From EX4572-165 sp002254885 (GTDB lineage Archaea; Thermoplasmatota; E2; DHVEG-1), in assembly GCA_029939595.1 (NCBI GenBank), contig JAOZSQ010000016.1:1-38476 (forward strand): 38,476 bases of DNA, given 5' to 3'. The position numbers were made by a program, and so were the translations under genes. This document shows, piece by piece, positions 32,357 through 38,476 of the stretch (positions are counted from its first letter, which is position 1; each line of letters begins with the position of its first letter). Below the pieces are notes generated by a model. It ran no database searches and was not told the DNA's origin. It saw only the letters and a list, made by a program, of their open reading frames with translations.

Positions 32357-33303
32357 TGATAAACACCTTAACATCAAAAGCTCTTCAAGGAGATCAACGA
32401 TCCATTGCAAAACTAATCACCATTGTTGAAAATGATACATCTGATGCAACAGATGCAATGAAACAAATTCATCCACATACAGGTAATGCTCACGTGATAG
32501 GGATAACGGGTGTGATGGGATGTGGAAAAAGCACACTTATTTATGAGCTTACTAAAAAATATCGAAAGCAGGGAAAAACAGTAGGAATTATAGCAATTGA
32601 CCCTACTAGTCCATTTTCGGGAGGGGCATTGCTAGGTGATCGTATACGTATGATGGAACTAGCTATGGATGAAGGTGTATTCATAAGAAGTATGGGCACC
32701 CGAGGGATGTTAGGAGGATTAACAAGTTCAGTTTATGATGTTGTAGAGATCATGGATGCATCTGGAAAAGATATCGTTCTTGTTGAAACCGTAGGTGTAG
32801 GACAAGCAGAAGTTGACATCATTAAAATATCTGATACCACCATTGTTGTTGTAGTACCCGGTCTGGGTGATTCTATTCAGACCCTCAAAGCAGGGATTAT
32901 GGAAATAGCTGATATTTATGTAGTCAATAAAGCAGATCGGCAGGGTGTAGAACAAACAGTTGCAGAAGTACAAAGCCTAGTTGAGATTGAATGTTCAAAT
33001 AAAGAAAGAAAAACACCAATCATAGAAACAATAGCAAAAGAAAGTAAACATATCGATACATTAGTTGAAACCATAGATGAACATAAACAATTTCTAAAAG
33101 AAACAAAGAAACTTGAACAACAAAGAAGAAATCGTTATGAATCAGAACTAGTTGAAATCATACGAAAAAAACTCATGAGCTATGTTTTTAATGAAGAAAA
33201 ATTCAAAGAAACAATAGAGGATCTTCTTCAAAAGATCCGTTCAAAAGAAATTGACCCTCATACTGCATCAGAACTAATTCTTAAAAAAATAATGAAAACT
33301 TAA
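32356..33303 (+). CDS. meaB: MeaB/ArgK-type G-protein chaperone of the mutase
   Basis: A 315-residue GTPase that gates loading and repair of adenosylcobalamin in the mutase. P-loop GVMGCGKST (52-60), IIAIDPTSPFSGGALLGDR with the switch Arg/Asp, IVLVETVGVGQAEVDI (switch II) and the base-recognition VVNKADR are all present. The C-terminal helices (about 240-315) are the dimerisation region. Its ATG shares one base with the small-subunit stop (TAATG), so the two are coupled. Former annotation as an arginine/lysine transport kinase is not supported in this context. Confidence 0.92.
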   Translation: MINTLTSKALQGDQRSIAKLITIVENDTSDATDAMKQIHPHTGNAHVIGITGVMGCGKSTLIYELTKKYRKQGKTVGIIAIDPTSPFSGGALLGDRIRMMELAMDEGVFIRSMGTRGMLGGLTSSVYDVVEIMDASGKDIVLVETVGVGQAEVDIIKISDTTIVVVVPGLGDSIQTLKAGIMEIADIYVVNKADRQGVEQTVAEVQSLVEIECSNKERKTPIIETIAKESKHIDTLVETIDEHKQFLKETKKLEQQRRNRYESELVEIIRKKLMSYVFNEEKFKETIEDLLQKIRSKEIDPHTASELILKKIMKT

Positions 33304-33308
33304 AGATA

Positions 33309-33428
33309 TTAATTAAATGGAAAAAATATCCTTCTTACATTATTATCAAACATGATGTCCCTGGGTGCAACAACAATACGAGAAAAAATCGAATCCCAAC
33401 CATTGAAATCAATATCTATACCATCGCC
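33309..33428 (-). other. Coding-like frame downstream of an in-frame amber codon
   Basis: Past the TAG at 33429-33431 the same frame stays open for 39 more codons to a TAA at 33309-33311. It reads GDGIDIDFNGWDSIF, then SRIVVAPRDIMFDNNV. The P-x-DI turn near the end is typical of the C-terminus of permuted papain-fold proteins. With it the gene would end 5 bp from the convergent meaB stop and close a 125-bp gap. This suggests the TAG interrupts, rather than ends, the original gene. Confidence 0.55.
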
Positions 33429-33968
33429 CTAGACATACTCTTTTTCACCTACATCATCAGCAAAAAAATTATTGCAATTATAATATGCAGCCCAGATAAG
33501 TTCACTGCAATACCATTCATCAGCAAATGAATCATTTTGCAGATCTGTTGGATTATATTTCTTATTCATCCATTCATTCTGAAACTCTCTTCCAATTTGC
33601 GGCTTAGCAAATGAAATAGCATTCTGTTTTTGTGTGTCATTAGCAGAAATTACTCGTACATAAGGACCCCAGGTAAGAGTGGAAAGATTCTCTCTTTTCT
33701 CATGACGAAATTGTACACCATGATGAAAATGCGCTTCAATAAATGAATATGTATCTATGGATGCATTGTAATCTGTGCAGATAAGACAATGATCAATGAT
33801 AACTGGTCCTTTAAATGCTTCTGGATGTTTAAAAGCAATGTCGCCAGGTTGCAGATTTGAGGGGGCTACTTGATTAAAGAATGTGTTTAAGAACTGAATG
33901 TGACCTAGTGATTGAACTGTTCTTATCTCTGATTTTGGTTGATACAATAATCCAGATGAATTATTCAT
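33429..33968 (-). CDS. YiiX-like permuted papain-fold (NlpC/P60-type) protein, disrupted
   Basis: The intact frame is 179 residues. LQPGDIAFK with IDHCLICTD (the histidine side) and YCSELIWAAYY (the cysteine nucleophile) are in the permuted order of YiiX/YaeF-type cysteine hydrolases, which act on amide or ester bonds in cell-envelope material. Both ends look broken. The TAG at 33429-33431 is followed by more coding-like sequence. Upstream of the ATG, the frame encodes a signal-peptide-like hydrophobic run with no start codon in frame. A TTG at 34023 reaches it only if one base is removed from an A8 tract. Pseudogene, recoding and sequencing error are all possible. Confidence 0.6.
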   Translation of the reverse strand: MNNSSGLLYQPKSEIRTVQSLGHIQFLNTFFNQVAPSNLQPGDIAFKHPEAFKGPVIIDHCLICTDYNASIDTYSFIEAHFHHGVQFRHEKRENLSTLTWGPYVRVISANDTQKQNAISFAKPQIGREFQNEWMNKKYNPTDLQNDSFADEWYCSELIWAAYYNCNNFFADDVGEKEYV

Positions 33969-34023
33969 ATTGACAATTAATAAAAGAATAAGTATAACAA
34001 AAAAGATTTTTTTTCCCGCTCAA
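33969..34023 (-). other. Out-of-frame signal-peptide segment of the YiiX-like gene
   Basis: In frame with the ATG at 33968, the bases upstream read KKIFFVILILLLIVN, a signal-peptide core, but meet a TGA before any start. A TTG at 34021-34023 gives M-S-G-K-K in the neighbouring frame, and the two join if the A8 run (34007-34014 on the plus strand, as T8) loses one base. A TATA-like TTTTTATTTAACC (34048-34060) is about 30 bp before that TTG, supporting it as the original start. Confidence 0.45.
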
Positions 34024-34148
34024 CTTAAATCAATAACATATAATTATGGTTAAATAAAAATGTTTCCATTTTTAAAAATAAAAAAGAAAATAGATTCAAA
34101 TATTTCCAAAAGATGAAATAATTGATAATAAACCAAAGAAAAAATGAT

Positions 34149-34925
34149 TTATTTTCCTTTAAAATTTGGTTTACGTTTTTCAAGAAAAGCTTTCATTCCT
34201 TCTTGTGCATCTTCTGAAAGACAGTTTTCAGCCATTGCCTTTTTTACATGATTATAAGCAGAGGTTTCATCTTGATTAATCTGATGATAAAATGCTTTCT
34301 TTCCAAATGATAATGTAAATCTACTATACTTTGCTATATCTTTGGCATATTTTTCTGTTTCTTCATCAAGCTTAGAAGGATCTACAACCCTGTTAATCAG
34401 ACCAAATTTTTCTGCTTCTTCTGCTGAAACAAATCTACCTGTAAATAACATATCAAGAGCTCTTCTCTGTCCAATTACTCTGCTGAGTGGAACCATTGGA
34501 GTTGAACAGAAAAGACCGATTTTTACTCCTGGTGTTGAAAACTTTGTTTCAGTATCTGCAATTGCAAGATCACATGCTGCAACTAGTTGACATCCGGCAG
34601 CAAGTGCTGCACCATGTACTTTTGCAATAACTGGTTGAGGTAATTCATGGAGCGTTTGCATTAGTTTAGTACAAGTAGAAAAAATATGTTGATAATGACC
34701 AATATCGTGCTTTTCTCCCACGAGTTCATTTATATTATGACCCGTACAGAAAGCATAACCATTTCCCTGGATTACTACAACATGAATATCAGTATCTTTT
34801 GAGATCAAATCAAGCTGTTTTTGCATCTGATTCATTAACTCAAGAGATAAGGCATTACGTTGATCTGGACGATTTAAAGTAATCCATCCAACATGGTCTT
34901 TTTTTTCAAATATTATTGATTCCAT
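34149..34925 (-). CDS. Crotonase-fold protein, ECHDC3-like, without catalytic Glu
   Basis: A 258-residue crotonase-fold protein. The oxyanion region is FCTGHNINEL (59-68). The phrases ALAAGCQLVAACDLAIA and FSTPGVKIGLFCSTPMVPLS are those of the ECHDC3 group, whose reaction is not settled. Positions of the two crotonase glutamates are Gln113 and Gly133, so simple hydration is unlikely. It is the last gene of the thiolase-hbd-crotonase cluster, 37 bp after the canonical crotonase, and probably handles a related acyl-CoA. Confidence 0.82.
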   Translation of the reverse strand: MESIIFEKKDHVGWITLNRPDQRNALSLELMNQMQKQLDLISKDTDIHVVVIQGNGYAFCTGHNINELVGEKHDIGHYQHIFSTCTKLMQTLHELPQPVIAKVHGAALAAGCQLVAACDLAIADTETKFSTPGVKIGLFCSTPMVPLSRVIGQRRALDMLFTGRFVSAEEAEKFGLINRVVDPSKLDEETEKYAKDIAKYSRFTLSFGKKAFYHQINQDETSAYNHVKKAMAENCLSEDAQEGMKAFLEKRKPNFKGK

Positions 34926-34962
34926 TTGTATGCTGCTCTAAATCTAATGCAGTTAGATTATT

Positions 34963-35742
34963 TTATTCTCCTTTAAAACCTGCTTTACGTTTTTCAATAA
35001 ACGCAGTCATCCCTTCTTTTTGATCATGTGTTGCAAAACTTGATGAAAAATATGAGATTTCAAGGTCACATGCACTTTTCAGATCAACATTCATTCCTTT
35101 GTTAACAAGTTCTTTAATGAAACCAATTTGAACTGATGATTTCTTGGCAATAGATTCAGCTAGTTTCTTAACATCATCCATATGTGTTTCAGGATCAATG
35201 ATTTTATTTACAAGGCCTAGATCAAATGCTTCATCTGCTTTTAGGTTTCTACCAGTTAACAATAACTCAATTGCTTTCATGCTTCCAATGCGTCTGGGGA
35301 GTCTTTGTGTTCCACCAAAACCTGGATGAATCCCTAGATTAATTTCAGGTTGACCAATAACAGCGTTTTTTGATGCAATACAAATGTCACATGCCATCAT
35401 CAGCTCACACCCTCCACCAAGAGCAAAACCATTAACAGCAGCAATATAAGGAACTGTTGATGATTCAATAGAATGCATTAGTTTATGACCTAAAAATGCA
35501 AAATCTTTTGCCTGTAATGGCGTCATATCTTTCATTTCTTTGATGTCGGCACCAGCAATAAATGCTTTTCCTTCACCTGTTAAAATTGCAATTTTTATGT
35601 TTTTATCAGAATCAAAATCTTTCACAGCATCAATAAGCTCACAGATTGTTTGTTTGTTTAAAGCATTCAATGCTTTTGGTCGGTTGATTTTGATGATACC
35701 AACATTATTTTCTTTTTCAACAATGATATTTTCAAAGCTCAT
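34963..35742 (-). CDS. crt: Enoyl-CoA hydratase (crotonase), canonical
   Basis: A 259-residue hydratase with both catalytic glutamates, Glu113 in GGGCELMMACD and Glu133 in GQPEINLGIHPGFGGTQRLP, plus the oxyanion stretch FIAGADIKEM. It adds water to crotonyl-CoA or other short enoyl-CoAs, between the acyl-CoA dehydrogenase and 3-hydroxyacyl-CoA dehydrogenase steps. Of the four crotonase-fold genes in this window, it alone has the full active site. AGGTGA lies 8 nt ahead of the ATG. Confidence 0.92.
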   Translation of the reverse strand: MSFENIIVEKENNVGIIKINRPKALNALNKQTICELIDAVKDFDSDKNIKIAILTGEGKAFIAGADIKEMKDMTPLQAKDFAFLGHKLMHSIESSTVPYIAAVNGFALGGGCELMMACDICIASKNAVIGQPEINLGIHPGFGGTQRLPRRIGSMKAIELLLTGRNLKADEAFDLGLVNKIIDPETHMDDVKKLAESIAKKSSVQIGFIKELVNKGMNVDLKSACDLEISYFSSSFATHDQKEGMTAFIEKRKAGFKGE

Positions 35743-35763
35743 AAATATTCACCTTTTTTGGTT

Positions 35764-36618
35764 TTATTTTGAGTAATCGTAGAATCCTCTACCTGTTTTT
35801 CTACCTAGCATTCCACCTTGAACCATCTTCTTTAACAATGGACATGGTCGATATTTTGAATCATTAAAACCCTCATAGAGCACATTCATAATGTTTAGAA
35901 CAATATCCAGACCAATAAGATCTGCAAGTGCAAGAGGACCCATAGGATGATTCATACCTAGTTTCATAACCATATCAATATTTTCAGCAGTTCCAATATC
36001 ATTTTGAAGGCAAAATACTGCCTCATTAATCATAGGCATAAGAAGTCGATTTGAGACAAAACCCGGTCCATCATTAACTTCAACCGGTGTTTTTCCCATT
36101 TGTTCAGAGAGAGTATGTACAATTTCAGCAGTCTCATCATTGGTCCTTAATCCACGGATAACCTCAACAAGTTTCATCAATGGAACTGGATTCATAAAAT
36201 GCATACCAATGAATTTTTCAGGTCGGCTTGTAGCAGATGCTATATCTGTAATGGGAATTGTTGACGTGTTAGATGCAAAAAATGTTTCTTTTTTACAGAT
36301 ACCATCAAGTTTTTTAAACAAGTCTTTTTTAACCTGGATATTTTCAAAAATTGCCTCAATGACAATATCCATATCTTTCAGGTCTTTTAGATCTGTTGTA
36401 CCTGAAATTTTTGATAATATATTATCTTTATCTTCCTTGCTCATTTTTCCTTTTTCAACACTACGGGATAGAAATTTGTCAATACGACCAATTCCCTTCT
36501 GAACATATTCATCTTTAACATCTTGTATTATAACAGAAAAACCTGCTTTTGCAGAGACCATAGCTATTCCATGGCCCATTTGCCCTGCACCAATAACACC
36601 AATTTTTTTTATATTCAT
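35764..36618 (-). CDS. hbd: 3-hydroxyacyl-CoA (3-hydroxybutyryl-CoA) dehydrogenase
   Basis: A 284-residue NAD-dependent enzyme, the usual length of the short-chain form. It has the Rossmann motif KIGVIGAGQMGHGIAMVSA, FASNTSTIPITDIA, the catalytic-His region IGMHFMNPVPLMKLVEVIRG and GPGFVSNRLLMPMINEAV. AAGGAG (36629-36634) sets the ATG at 36618; the ten-residue upstream extension is in the thiolase-gene tail and is discarded. It oxidises 3-hydroxyacyl-CoA to the 3-keto form for the thiolase encoded just upstream. Confidence 0.93.
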   Translation of the reverse strand: MNIKKIGVIGAGQMGHGIAMVSAKAGFSVIIQDVKDEYVQKGIGRIDKFLSRSVEKGKMSKEDKDNILSKISGTTDLKDLKDMDIVIEAIFENIQVKKDLFKKLDGICKKETFFASNTSTIPITDIASATSRPEKFIGMHFMNPVPLMKLVEVIRGLRTNDETAEIVHTLSEQMGKTPVEVNDGPGFVSNRLLMPMINEAVFCLQNDIGTAENIDMVMKLGMNHPMGPLALADLIGLDIVLNIMNVLYEGFNDSKYRPCPLLKKMVQGGMLGRKTGRGFYDYSK

Positions 36619-36634
36619 AATTTTTTTTCTCCTT

Positions 36635-37816
36635 TTAAGCACGTTCAATAATCATTGATACTGCGTTTCCACCACCAAGACATATTGTTGCTAGGCCTCG
36701 GTCTTTTTTCATCTGATCCATCGCATGCATAAGAGTAACAAGAATCCTGGATCCACTTGAACCAATAGGGTGACCAAGAGCAACAGCTCCACCATGTACA
36801 TTGAATTTATCCTTAGGAATATCAAACTCTTTCATAACTGCAATACTTGCAGAAGAAAACGCCTCATTATGTTCAACTAGATCAATATCATCCATTGTCA
36901 AATCCATCTTTTTAAGCAAAGATTTAACACCCGGAATAGGTGCCTCCATAACTAGCTCAGGTTTCACACCACTGGTATTATATCCTTTGATAGTAACCAA
37001 AGGCGTAACTCCTAATTCATCTGCCTTTTCTTTACTCATCACAACAACTGCTGATGCACCATCTGTGATCTGAGATGCATTTGCAGCAGTTACTACCCCA
37101 TCCTTTCTAAAAAAAGGTTTCAGACCAGAAAGCTTATCCTTAGTTGTACCAGGGCGGATACCCTCATCTTTATCAAAAGTTATAGGATCTGCTTTTCTCT
37201 GAGGGATATCAATAGGGATGATCTCATCGGAGAAATATCCTTTTTCAGTTGCATGCTCTGCTTTTTGATGACTAAGAGCTGCAAACTCATCGCAATCATC
37301 ACGAGTGATATTATGCCGTTCAGCAATGATTTCACCAGTATTTCCCATATGAAAATCATTATATGCATCCCAAAGACCATCATGAACCATAAGATCAACG
37401 ATTTTACTATCAAACATCCTAAGACCATACCGTGCCTTTGGAATCATATATGGAATATTACTCATACTTTCCATGCCACCAGCCACAACAATCTCAGCAT
37501 CTTCACACTGAATTGCTTGTGATGCTAGAACTATTGCCTTTAAAGATGATCCACAGACTTTATCCACATGAAAAGCACCAGCTTCATAAGGAATTTCAGC
37601 ACCAATTGCTGCTTGTCTAGCTACATTTTGTCCTAGGCCTGCTGAAACAACACAACCCATAATCACTTCATTAATGTCTTTTTTGTTAATACCAGCCTTT
37701 TCAACAGCACCGTTTATTGCAATACTGCCAAGTTGCGGGGCAGAAAAATTCTTTAATGAACCTGCAAATTTACCTTGAGCTGTTCTTATACCAGATACTA
37801 TTACTACATCTTTCAT
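36635..37816 (-). CDS. Acetyl-CoA acetyltransferase (thiolase)
   Basis: A 393-residue thiolase with the nucleophile Cys88 (DKVCGSSLKA), His349 (GHPIGSSG) and Cys379 (ICLGGGNA), and the NEAF motif. It cleaves 3-ketoacyl-CoA in oxidation or condenses two acetyl-CoA in synthesis. The ATG at 37816 follows GGAGGAGG (37834-37827), a strong ribosome site; the 15-residue extension to 37861 is discarded. It is first in the operon thiolase-hbd-crt-ECHDC3-like. The catalytic Cys-His-Cys set is complete, so it is not an SCP-x-type archaeal thiolase. Confidence 0.93.
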   Translation of the reverse strand: MKDVVIVSGIRTAQGKFAGSLKNFSAPQLGSIAINGAVEKAGINKKDINEVIMGCVVSAGLGQNVARQAAIGAEIPYEAGAFHVDKVCGSSLKAIVLASQAIQCEDAEIVVAGGMESMSNIPYMIPKARYGLRMFDSKIVDLMVHDGLWDAYNDFHMGNTGEIIAERHNITRDDCDEFAALSHQKAEHATEKGYFSDEIIPIDIPQRKADPITFDKDEGIRPGTTKDKLSGLKPFFRKDGVVTAANASQITDGASAVVVMSKEKADELGVTPLVTIKGYNTSGVKPELVMEAPIPGVKSLLKKMDLTMDDIDLVEHNEAFSSASIAVMKEFDIPKDKFNVHGGAVALGHPIGSSGSRILVTLMHAMDQMKKDRGLATICLGGGNAVSMIIERA

Positions 37817-37869
37817 CAGTTTTAAGCCTCCTCCAAAATATTGTAAGGTAAAAAACAACAATGAAAATG

Positions 37870-37882
37870 ATGTTTAAATTAT
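37870..37882 (-). promoter_or_regulatory. TATA box of the thiolase operon
   Basis: On the minus strand an AATAATTTAAACAT-like element lies about 55-65 bp before the ATG at 37816, predicting a leader of about 35 nt that includes the GGAGGAGG ribosome site. Weak, composition-based call. Confidence 0.3.
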
Positions 37883-37982
37883 TTTTCCAAAGAATCATCT
37901 ATTACGATGGATTAAAATCTTCTCAGTTATTGTATATTCTTAGGATTGTTTAATAAAAAAGGAAAAAAAATTGTGGATGTTA

Positions 37983-38432
37983 TTAGTATCCATAAGTGCG
38001 AAATGTAAACTCATACATTGTAGGCAAATCACGCCATAATACTCCGCCGTCTCTTGTGAACCAAAATGCTCCATCATTATACTGATTACCAAAAGAATAG
38101 CCCCACTCATAACCAAAACTTGTTGTTACTCCACTAGGTGCAGGTGGACAAACGATAAAGTAATCTGTTCCTGGATTAATGGTTTCATCTTCAAAATCAA
38201 CTTCAAGCCAGATCCAAGATGTTGATACTTCTGCGGGTGTAAATGTTATAGTATCTATTAATGTCTCTTGCGGGGCATTAGTTCGTAATTCAACAGTTAA
38301 ATCAAATTCAGGGTTGCCAAATTTACGCAAATAAATTTCTGTTTTTGTCAATGTATTTAGTGTGGGTATGAAGCTCTGTGCTCCTGCCCAATCACCATCG
38401 ACTGCATGACGGATAGGGAAACCACGATCAAA
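37983..38432 (-). repeat. Shared C-terminal module, copy 2
   Basis: Matches copy 1 at 18920-19381 in protein and DNA. The N-terminal 21 residues of the module are identical. The middle (about residues 40-85) has diverged, and 45 of 50 residues in the last conserved stretch are identical by hand count. The middle divergence with conserved ends suggests selection on the ends. Confidence 0.9.
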
Positions 38433-38476
38433 TATAGGTTGACTAATGTCAAGTTGATCATATGAAGTTAAATTCC
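37983..38476 (-). CDS. Secreted protein, C-terminal module only (partial)
   Basis: The last 163 codons of a gene that runs off the right edge. The frame is open to position 38476, so its real start is outside. It is the same module as residues 630-782 of the M14 peptidase at 18920-21268, and includes a glycine- and aromatic-rich end with GAFWFTRDGG and WRDLPTMYEFTF. The module is beta-rich and may fold like a jelly-roll. Nothing remains of the catalytic or other upstream domain, so the protein's activity is unknown; secretion is inferred from the homology. TAA stop. Confidence 0.8.
   Translation of the reverse strand, partial: NLTSYDQLDISQPIFDRGFPIRHAVDGDWAGAQSFIPTLNTLTKTEIYLRKFGNPEFDLTVELRTNAPQETLIDTITFTPAEVSTSWIWLEVDFEDETINPGTDYFIVCPPAPSGVTTSFGYEWGYSFGNQYNDGAFWFTRDGGVLWRDLPTMYEFTFRTYGY

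Noticed and set aside
33429..33431. Genome-wide reassignment of TAG (pyrrolysine code)
   Set aside because: TAG ends several genes exactly at family-typical C-termini (crotonase-fold gene at 6722, mccB at 11240, ABC ATPase at 4243, Band 7 at 23982), so it serves as an ordinary stop here. Only local readthrough or damage remains possible.
1..38476. CRISPR arrays, tRNA or rRNA genes, insertion sequences, integrase sites
   Set aside because: No regularly spaced repeats, no T-loop-like GTTCRA stretches in a cloverleaf context, and no transposase or integrase motifs were seen by eye. A covariance-model scan would be decisive for RNAs.

Overview
The window reads as a piece of an AT-rich archaeal chromosome, most likely from an anaerobic, heterotrophic, protein-degrading member of the Thermoplasmatota (Marine Benthic Group D-like). 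That placement is inference. It rests on archaeal TATA boxes about 25 bp ahead of several start codons, on near-leaderless genes mixed with Shine-Dalgarno-led operon genes, on split-subunit methylmalonyl-CoA mutase, on a separate biotin carboxylase and biotin carrier, on an Mvh/Hdr hydrogenase complex, and on secreted M14 carboxypeptidases. No rRNA, tRNA, CRISPR array, transposase or phage gene was seen.

Layout. Positions 1-1450: a small zinc-finger protein with a bacterial-looking terminator, and a DUF599-type membrane protein. 1766-5456: a PadR regulator with two operator-like sites, then a surface-anchored beta-domain protein, an ABC ATPase and a MacB/FtsX permease in one tightly packed operon. 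5552-5770: a small zinc-ribbon protein. 5940-11240: a crotonase-fold protein, then methylglutaconyl-CoA hydratase, biotin carboxylase, biotin carrier and methylcrotonyl-CoA carboxylase beta subunit, which is the lower leucine branch. 11297-18030 (minus): hdrC-hdrB-hdrA-mvhD-mvhG-mvhA plus hydrogenase maturation protease. 18031-18919 is a long non-coding gap. 18920-26621: a large secreted M14 carboxypeptidase, a 4-hydroxybutyryl-CoA dehydratase-family flavoprotein, a prohibitin-like membrane protein, an unrecognised secreted protein and a second M14 peptidase. 26707-29598 (minus): acyl-CoA dehydrogenase with etfB and etfA. 29712-33303 (plus): cobalamin adenosyltransferase, both mutase subunits and MeaB. 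33309-34023: a damaged or recoded papain-fold (YiiX-like) gene. 34149-37816 (minus): thiolase, 3-hydroxyacyl-CoA dehydrogenase and two crotonase-fold enzymes. 37983-38476: the 3' end of a second secreted protein that carries the same C-terminal module as the large M14 peptidase.

How it fits together (inference). Secreted peptidases supply peptides and amino acids. Branched-chain and short-chain acyl-CoAs are oxidised by the acyl-CoA dehydrogenase/Etf, crotonase, 3-hydroxyacyl-CoA dehydrogenase and thiolase set. Leucine carbon passes through the methylcrotonyl-CoA carboxylase set, and propionyl-derived carbon through methylmalonyl-CoA mutase with its own cofactor supply and G-protein chaperone. 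The Mvh-Hdr complex would link H2, ferredoxin and a thiol/disulfide or other acceptor by flavin-based bifurcation or confurcation. The most unusual points are the shared C-terminal module of two secreted proteins, the YiiX-like gene disrupted at both ends (an in-frame amber codon and an A8 frameshift), altered ligand or active-site positions in the dehydratase-family enzyme and in the mutase, and a leucine branch with no HMG-CoA lyase in view.
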